Origin: Candidatus Yonathbacteria bacterium RIFCSPLOWO2_01_FULL_43_27
Lineage (GTDB): Bacteria > Patescibacteriota > Minisyncoccia > Phycocordibacterales > UBA1550
Assembly: GCA_001823545.1 (NCBI GenBank)
Contig: MHUV01000001.1
Location: forward strand, 1-37,837
DNA: 37,837 nucleotides
Direction of reading: 5' to 3'
Below the pieces are notes generated by a model. That model was not told the origin of the DNA and made no database searches. It worked only from the letters and a program-made list of their open reading frames with translations. The first letter of the stretch is position 1. Every line of letters starts with the position of its first letter. Shown one piece after another: positions 33,978-37,837 of this stretch. The translations under genes were made by a program, and so were the position numbers.

Positions 33978-35075
33978 ATGCTTGCCAGCAAAAAGCGCGG
34001 TAAAGCAGTTTTTGGCGTTCTAACGACGTTCGGCCTTATTTTTATGCCTATAATGGTGATGGGGCTTGCTCCTTCCAAGGCAGAAGCAAGTATTATAGGT
34101 AAAGTATTAGCCCTTTTTTCCTCAGAAGCTTCTGCTGAAGAGACGATGGCAGGTATGAGTGAACAGCCAGAAACACGCTCAACTCAATCACTGCCTCTCC
34201 TTGAAGCTGCCGTAAATATCGACCCTAATCCATCAAAAGAAGGCGGCGGAATCACCGTTATTAACGACACCGCACTTTCATCAAACGTAGGGCCGTCTGG
34301 TACGTTTGCGGATATCGAGACGAGAGAGCACCAAGGGACGATGACAACCTACAAGGTACATCGTGGTGAAACTCTTACTCAAATCGCTAAAATGTTTGGC
34401 GTAAGCGTCGATACCATTATGTGGGCAAACGACCTCGAGCGTGGTGCAGTACTCCGTGAAGGACAAACGCTCGTTATTCTCCCTATGAATGGAATTCTTT
34501 ATACCGTTAAAAAAGGAGATACCTTAAGTAGTATCGCTAAAAAACATAAGGGAAACATTGACGAGATCCTTGAATTTAACGATATCGGTGAAAATGCGAC
34601 GCTCGTTGCAGGTGACACACTCCTCATTCCTAACGGAGAAAACGCAACCATCAAGGCTTCGACACCAAAAACTACACCAAGAACAACGGCTACCCCTCGG
34701 TTTGCGAGTTATCCTTCCTATTCTGGTTACTATCTCTACCCTCTTCAAAAAGGTATCAAGACGCAAGGAATTCACGGGCATAACGGTGTTGACTATGGCG
34801 CTCCACGAGGAACACCGGTATATGCGTCAGCTGATGGCGTAGTAAAAGTAAGTAACTACCGCGATGGCAATCCATGGTTTGGAGGATATGGTAACTATAT
34901 TATGATCGAACATTCAAATGGTACCCAAACACTCTATGCGCACCTAAGTGGTATAGATGTTTCTGTGGGCGATACCGTTCATCGAGGACAAACCATTGGT
35001 AAAACGGGAAATACCGGTCGTTCGACAGGTCCACACCTTCACTTTGAAGTACGTGGTGCGAAAAATCCATTTTAA
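33978..35075 (+). CDS. Secreted LysM/M23 metallopeptidase
   Basis: 365 residues from the ATG at 33978, chosen because it yields a clean signal peptide: basic MLASKKRGK, hydrophobic VFGVLTTFGLIFMPIMVMGL, and cut after AEA (residue 37). Two LysM domains for peptidoglycan binding (about 124-168, YKVHRGETLTQIAKMFGVS; and 174-218, YTVKKGDTLSSIAKKH) precede an M23 peptidase (about 262-360). The zinc and catalytic residues are H268 and D272 (HGHNGVDYG), H322 (YAHLS) and H353/H355 (GPHLHFEV). It cleaves peptidoglycan cross-bridges or activates amidases in cell division or pilus passage. An in-frame GTG at 33798 would add 60 residues without recognisable features. Confidence 0.93.
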   Translation: MLASKKRGKAVFGVLTTFGLIFMPIMVMGLAPSKAEASIIGKVLALFSSEASAEETMAGMSEQPETRSTQSLPLLEAAVNIDPNPSKEGGGITVINDTALSSNVGPSGTFADIETREHQGTMTTYKVHRGETLTQIAKMFGVSVDTIMWANDLERGAVLREGQTLVILPMNGILYTVKKGDTLSSIAKKHKGNIDEILEFNDIGENATLVAGDTLLIPNGENATIKASTPKTTPRTTATPRFASYPSYSGYYLYPLQKGIKTQGIHGHNGVDYGAPRGTPVYASADGVVKVSNYRDGNPWFGGYGNYIMIEHSNGTQTLYAHLSGIDVSVGDTVHRGQTIGKTGNTGRSTGPHLHFEVRGAKNPF

Positions 35076-35096
35076 TATCTACGTTCAAAAAATGAA

Positions 35097-35134
35097 TTCT
35101 AAAAAAAACCGCCTCTCGACGGTTTTTTTTAGAA
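35097..35134. terminator. Bidirectional terminator between the M23 gene and the aminotransferase
   Basis: Perfect 15-bp stem TTCTAAAAAAAACCG / CGGTTTTTTTTAGAA with loop CCTCTCGA, 21 nt after the M23 stop and 3 nt before the convergent stop. The stem ends in eight T in both directions. The AACCG/CGGTT resembles the REP core but the order and loop differ. Confidence 0.88.
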
Positions 35135-35137
35135 CCC

Positions 35138-36439
35138 TTAGGACTTAAAATAAGTTTTGATTGCGGACGCGATAGTATCAAATGTCTTTTTAAACTTCTC
35201 AATATCAGGTTCAAGGAGTGTGACACGAAAGCCATACAGATCAGAATTAAAACCAGAAAGCGGAACAACACACACTCCTGTTGATGCCATCAAGTAATAT
35301 ACAAAGCGCTTATCAGGAGCAACGTCAGTAAGCATACTTTCTACTAAATGTTTCGCTTTAGGATTATCAATACGGAGCTTTTGAGCATTGTTCAATACCC
35401 CATCGTCAAACACTACCGACATATAGAACGCACCAGTAGGTTTTGGTGCCGTCACCCCACGTACGCCACTAAAAATCTCGTAGGCAATATTCGCACGCTG
35501 TTTATATATCTCTGTTCTCTCGGCAAGGTACGTCGTATAGCGAGCGTCTGAAAATATCTTTGGTAATACTTTTTGTGGAAGTGTCGTTGAACATACCTCG
35601 AGCATTTTTGCATCAACCAGTGTTTTCGCATAACGCGCAAACGAAGGGTCACGCTCTTTGTTATAAAATTCAATCCACCCCGAACGCGCACCAGGCCATG
35701 GTATTTCTTTTGAAAGACCTTTCATTGCAATACACGGCACATCGCCACACACTTGTGAAAGTGGTACAAATTTTTCATCTCCATACACAATGTTGCCGTA
35801 GATTTCGTCTGAAATAATAAACAAGTCGTGTTCACGCGCAATAGCAACAATTTCACGAAGCACGCGTTCTGGGTACACCATTCCCGTTGGGTTGTCGGGA
35901 TTAATAATTAGGATGCCCGCAATGGTTGGATTGTATTTCACTTTATTGCGAAGCTCTTCAAGATCAGGGAGCCAGTTTCGATGTGGGTTCAAACGATACG
36001 TAATATGCGCTGAGCCACTATGTGCACCCTCTGAGGATGAATGTGTTGAGTATGCAGGATTAGGACCGATAACACGTGCAGAAGGATTGAGGTAGGTGTA
36101 GACTTTTGAAATAGCATCACCAAGACCATTAAAGAAAAGAATGTCTTCAGCCGTGATCTGCACACCCCCTAGAGCATTGCGTCGCTTTGCCAAGAATTCA
36201 CGTGTCTCAAGAAGCCCTTTGGTTGGAGAATAGGCAAAACTTTTATCGTCAGACGCAATCGTTTCGGCGATTATTTCCTTTACCCATGGTGCGGTGTTTT
36301 CCCCTTTCGCAACAGGATCACCGATATTTTCCCATATAATAGGCACGCCTAAAGACTGAAGTTTTTGACCAACTTCTACAATCTCACGAATTTCATAGGT
36401 GAGTTTGTCCGCTCCGGGATGTACGATATTTGTCCTCAT
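35138..36439 (-). CDS. Class I/II PLP-dependent aminotransferase (AlaA/AspC type)
   Basis: 433 residues. A fold-type I transaminase that moves an amino group between an amino acid and 2-oxoglutarate or pyruvate. Key residues: NPDNPTG (N183 region), DEIYGNIVYG (D211), the Schiff-base lysine K244 in MKGLSKEIPWPGARSGW, and R252. The C-terminal arginine of the family is probably in LYGFRVTLLEPD. The sequence is nearest in character to alanine or aspartate aminotransferases, such as AlaA; substrate specificity cannot be fixed. It is a single gene between a terminator and the tRNA. With few biosynthetic genes around, scavenging or redox balance through alanine is plausible. Confidence 0.9.
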   Translation of the reverse strand: MRTNIVHPGADKLTYEIREIVEVGQKLQSLGVPIIWENIGDPVAKGENTAPWVKEIIAETIASDDKSFAYSPTKGLLETREFLAKRRNALGGVQITAEDILFFNGLGDAISKVYTYLNPSARVIGPNPAYSTHSSSEGAHSGSAHITYRLNPHRNWLPDLEELRNKVKYNPTIAGILIINPDNPTGMVYPERVLREIVAIAREHDLFIISDEIYGNIVYGDEKFVPLSQVCGDVPCIAMKGLSKEIPWPGARSGWIEFYNKERDPSFARYAKTLVDAKMLEVCSTTLPQKVLPKIFSDARYTTYLAERTEIYKQRANIAYEIFSGVRGVTAPKPTGAFYMSVVFDDGVLNNAQKLRIDNPKAKHLVESMLTDVAPDKRFVYYLMASTGVCVVPLSGFNSDLYGFRVTLLEPDIEKFKKTFDTIASAIKTYFKS

Positions 36440-36546
36440 ATTCAGCTATTACTTCCAGCATACACAAAAAAGACAAAAAGTAAAAAACCATTCCGTCTTA
36501 CGAAAATTGCGTTTTATCTAATTTTTGCTAGTATAGGCAAACATAC

Positions 36547-36633
36547 GGAGGAGTGCCAGAGCGGTCTAATGGAACGGTCTTGAAAACCGTCGTCTCGGTA
36601 ACGGGACCGTGAGTTCGAATCTCACCTCCTCCG
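36547..36633 (+). tRNA. tRNA-Ser (anticodon TGA)
   Basis: 87 nt with a long class II variable arm. The acceptor GGAGGAG (36547-36553) pairs with CTCCTCC (36626-36632), discriminator G36633. The anticodon stem-loop ACGGT CTTGAAA ACCGT gives anticodon TGA. The T arm is GTGAG TTCGAAT CTCAC. CCA is not encoded (the sequence continues CAAAA). It reads UCA and, by wobble, other UCN codons. Confidence 0.97.
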
Positions 36634-36678
36634 CAAAATAAAACAACCCTTAATAAGGGTTGTTTTATTTTGCGGAGG
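36628..36678 (+). terminator. Terminator of tRNA-Ser with a stem reaching into the acceptor
   Basis: 20-bp stem, left arm from GCAAAATAAAACAACCCTTA (36633-36652), right arm 36654-36673, with TTAATAA at the tip and the T run (TTGTTTTATTTT) inside the 3' arm. Pairing continues 5 bp further: 36628-36632 (CCTCC) of the tRNA 3' acceptor strand can pair with GGAGG at 36674-36678. Confidence 0.8.
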
Positions 36679-36689
36679 CAAAACCAATT

Positions 36690-36719
36690 TTGTAAAAATG
36701 CAGAAGAAAATGATATAAT
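36690..36719 (+). promoter_or_regulatory. Promoter of the hemerythrin gene
   Basis: TTGTAA (36690-36695), an 18-nt spacer, TGA-TATAAT (hexamer 36714-36719). The expected leader is about 25 nt, longer than for the other promoters found here; no Shine-Dalgarno is visible before the ATG. Confidence 0.55.
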
Positions 36720-36750
36720 AGACAAATTAATTAATAAATAAACATCACGT

Positions 36751-37161
36751 ATGAAAGAATTGATCACGTGGAGCGATAAATACAATCTTGGTATTTCCGA
36801 AATTGATTCCCAGCATCAAAAAATGATAGGGATCATCAATACGCTTTACAGGGCAATAGAGGCGTCGACAGAGAAGGAGGAGATGAGCGCCATTCTTCAA
36901 GAACTTATTGATTACGCTAATTTTCATTTATCAACAGAAGAGAAGCATTTCAAAGAATTTAATTACGAGGATACCGTGGAACACACAAAGGTTCACGATA
37001 TGTACCGAGAAAGAATTTCAAAATTTACGGAAGAATATTTCAACAACGCAATCATGCTACCGTTCGAAATGATGGATTTTCTTAGTGAGTGGTGGACAGG
37101 ACATATCCAAGGGATGGACCGCAAGTATGTTCCAAGCTTCCATGAGCACGGAATGAAATAA
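36751..37161 (+). CDS. Bacteriohemerythrin (single-domain O2-binding protein)
   Basis: 136 residues, the usual length. A four-helix bundle with a non-heme di-iron site that binds O2. The ligand set is visible in order: H22 (DSQHQKM), H59 (NFHLSTEEKHF) with E63 and H67, H78/H82 region (VEHTKVHDMY), and H118 with D122 (WWTGHIQGMDRKY). It may buffer or deliver O2, or shield the cell from it; in a fermentative host protection is the likelier use. Single gene between the intact tRNA-Ser and a tRNA-Ser fragment, which suggests that it arrived with a rearrangement at this tRNA locus. Confidence 0.95.
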   Translation: MKELITWSDKYNLGISEIDSQHQKMIGIINTLYRAIEASTEKEEMSAILQELIDYANFHLSTEEKHFKEFNYEDTVEHTKVHDMYRERISKFTEEYFNNAIMLPFEMMDFLSEWWTGHIQGMDRKYVPSFHEHGMK

Positions 37162-37186
37162 TAGGGAAATTAATTAAAAGTTTTAA

Positions 37187-37207
37187 AAAGGGGGTCAGAC
37201 CCCCTTT
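37187..37207. repeat. Short palindrome with GGGGTCAGACCCC core
   Basis: AAAGGGGGTC (37187-37196) and GACCCCCTTT (37198-37207) about a single A. There is no T run after it on the plus strand, so termination of the hemerythrin message would be weak. The core resembles a small palindrome I associate with REP-type transposases in other bacteria; that link is from memory. It directly abuts the tRNA fragment. Confidence 0.65.
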
Positions 37208-37211
37208 AATA

Positions 37212-37268
37212 CTGGAAACCATCGTCTTGGTAACGAGAACGTGAGTTCGAATCTTACCCTATCCACCA
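37212..37268 (+). pseudogene. 3' fragment of a tRNA-Ser (anticodon GGA), 5' half missing
   Basis: Starts in the anticodon loop CTGGAAA (anticodon GGA), then a variable arm very like that of the intact tRNA-Ser (GTCTTGGTAACGAGAAC against GTCTCGGTAACGGGACC), T arm GTGAG TTCGAAT CTTAC, acceptor 3' strand CCTATCC, discriminator A and encoded CCA. No matching GGATAG acceptor 5' strand or D arm lies upstream; the sequence before it is the 37187-37207 palindrome. It cannot fold into a tRNA. Confidence 0.8.
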
Positions 37269-37300
37269 AGCAGGACGCCTCAAAAGCAACCCATATAAAA

Positions 37301-37717
37301 ATGTCTATTAAACTAGACGAAATAAAATACACAGCACTATTTGTAGATAGTCCAAAAAAACTTTTGCAAAAGTTTCCAGCAAAGCATCCCAAAGTATTTG
37401 CTCATCATTCTACAAATTGGTACAAGCCTGCCTCAATAGAAGGGCTGGAAATTGGTAAGAAAAACCTTCTTAAGATCATTGGGCAAGCTTATGACCAAAA
37501 GGGCTTTGCGGTGCTTGTCGAAAACAATAGATCAAAAAATATATTTCCTCATATCACAATCTCTTGCGCAGAAGGTGTTACCCCAGTTTATTCAAACGAA
37601 TTACTCGAGAAAGCATCGAAAGATGGTTCGCTTGAGATGTTCAAGGAATCTTTCATTATTGAAGTAACTGAGGGTTATTGCGATTTTAACGACAAGATCG
37701 TTCTTTCAGAAAACTAA
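37301..37717 (+). CDS. Small protein of unknown function with HST and HIT motifs
   Basis: 138 residues from the ATG at 37301; a GTG at 37241 lies in the tRNA fragment and is rejected. No family is certain. The N-terminus IKYTALFVDSPKKLLQKFPA, then KHPKVFAHHSTNWYKP, and later NIFPHITISCAEG, recall the HxT/HxS pair of 2H phosphoesterases (H36-S37-T38 and H84-I85-T86), and resemble regions of tRNA-ligase-associated proteins. This is a weak inference. No signal peptide or membrane segment. It starts 32 nt after the tRNA fragment, so it may lie just outside or inside a mobile segment. Confidence 0.75.
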   Translation: MSIKLDEIKYTALFVDSPKKLLQKFPAKHPKVFAHHSTNWYKPASIEGLEIGKKNLLKIIGQAYDQKGFAVLVENNRSKNIFPHITISCAEGVTPVYSNELLEKASKDGSLEMFKESFIIEVTEGYCDFNDKIVLSEN

Positions 37718-37734
37718 CCTCCAATCCTCATACT

Positions 37735-37837
37735 TCATTTCAATTCCCAAAAGTCAGCTAAATACCCTTTCAAGATATTGCCACCTGAATACTCAGCCCG
37801 AGTTGCCCGCCATATCAAAACCCGACGACGCATATGC
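37735..37837 (-). CDS. Possible C-terminal end of a minus-strand gene cut by the right edge
   Basis: From the right edge an open frame reads HMRRRVLIWRATRAEYSGGN, then ILKGYLADFWELK, and a TGA at 37737-37735. It is only 33 codons, protein-like in composition but not recognised, and could be chance. The stop lies 17 nt beyond the convergent gene's stop. Confidence 0.3.
   Translation of the reverse strand, partial: HMRRRVLIWRATRAEYSGGNILKGYLADFWELK

Noticed and set aside
35097-35134. Sixth copy of the GGCGGTT...AACCGCC palindrome
   Set aside because: Only AACCG and CGGTT are shared; the order of the halves and the loop differ, and the element is an ordinary terminator with eight T.
36547-37268. 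Integrated element bounded by tRNA-Ser(TGA) and the tRNA fragment as att sites
   Set aside because: The fragment has a different anticodon and acceptor sequence from the intact tRNA, and no integrase lies between them, so the two are not simple attL/attR copies.

Overview
The window looks like a piece of a reduced, fermentative Candidate Phyla Radiation (Patescibacteria, probably Parcubacteria/Paceibacteria-type) genome. Reasons: a trigger factor with no PPIase domain, a PaaX/Cas2-fold protein with a hydrophobic N-terminus and no CRISPR locus, very large FN3-rich surface proteins, a compact type IV pilus operon, glycolytic pgk-tpiA, few Shine-Dalgarno sequences, and many genes whose best -10 element sits 5-9 nt before the start codon. 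Placement below phylum level is inference.

Layout. 1-3397 (minus): 5' part of a giant secreted beta-helix/FN3 protein running off the left edge. 3484-6879 (minus): translation operon rpsL-rpsG-fusA, closed by a strong terminator. 7077-12784 (minus): an 1854-residue surface protein with Asp-box and FN3 repeats. 12953-13746: a REP/RAYT locus, i.e. a Y1 (HUH) transposase surrounded by, and carrying in frame, a 15-bp palindrome. 13762-16431 (plus): PPIase-less trigger factor and threonine synthase. 16496-17125 (minus): an unrecognised protein. 17250-19142 (minus): orphan sensor histidine kinase. 19242-23836 (plus): coiled-coil protein, small DUF5663-like protein, UvrD/PcrA helicase and RsmA. 23869-24516 (minus): two paralogous small membrane proteins. 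24621-25409: PaaX/Cas2-like gene bracketed by two long palindromes that share a core but have different, self-complementary arms. 25524-27459 (minus): pgk-tpiA. 27544-33557 (minus): type IV pilus cluster (PilX-like protein, three prepilins, PilC) plus a Cys-rich Ig-repeat protein. 33978-35075 (plus): LysM/M23 peptidase. 35138-36439 (minus): class I aminotransferase. 36547-37268: intact tRNA-Ser(TGA), a bacteriohemerythrin and a 3' fragment of a second tRNA-Ser. 37301-37717: small protein of unknown function. The last 100 bases may hold the C-terminus of another minus-strand gene.

How it fits together. Most genes are translation, folding, glycolysis and cell-surface functions expected of an episymbiont: pili, adhesin-like giants, envelope peptidase and an envelope sensor. 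The most unusual content is non-coding: (i) the palindrome GGCGGTTGAACCGCC at five places, twice as in-frame codons inside the transposase gene and once as part of that gene's predicted promoter; (ii) the paired palindromes around the PaaX/Cas2-like gene; (iii) a recurring TGn-TATAAT-N6-ATG arrangement predicting leaderless mRNAs; (iv) a truncated tRNA-Ser next to a second type of small palindrome.
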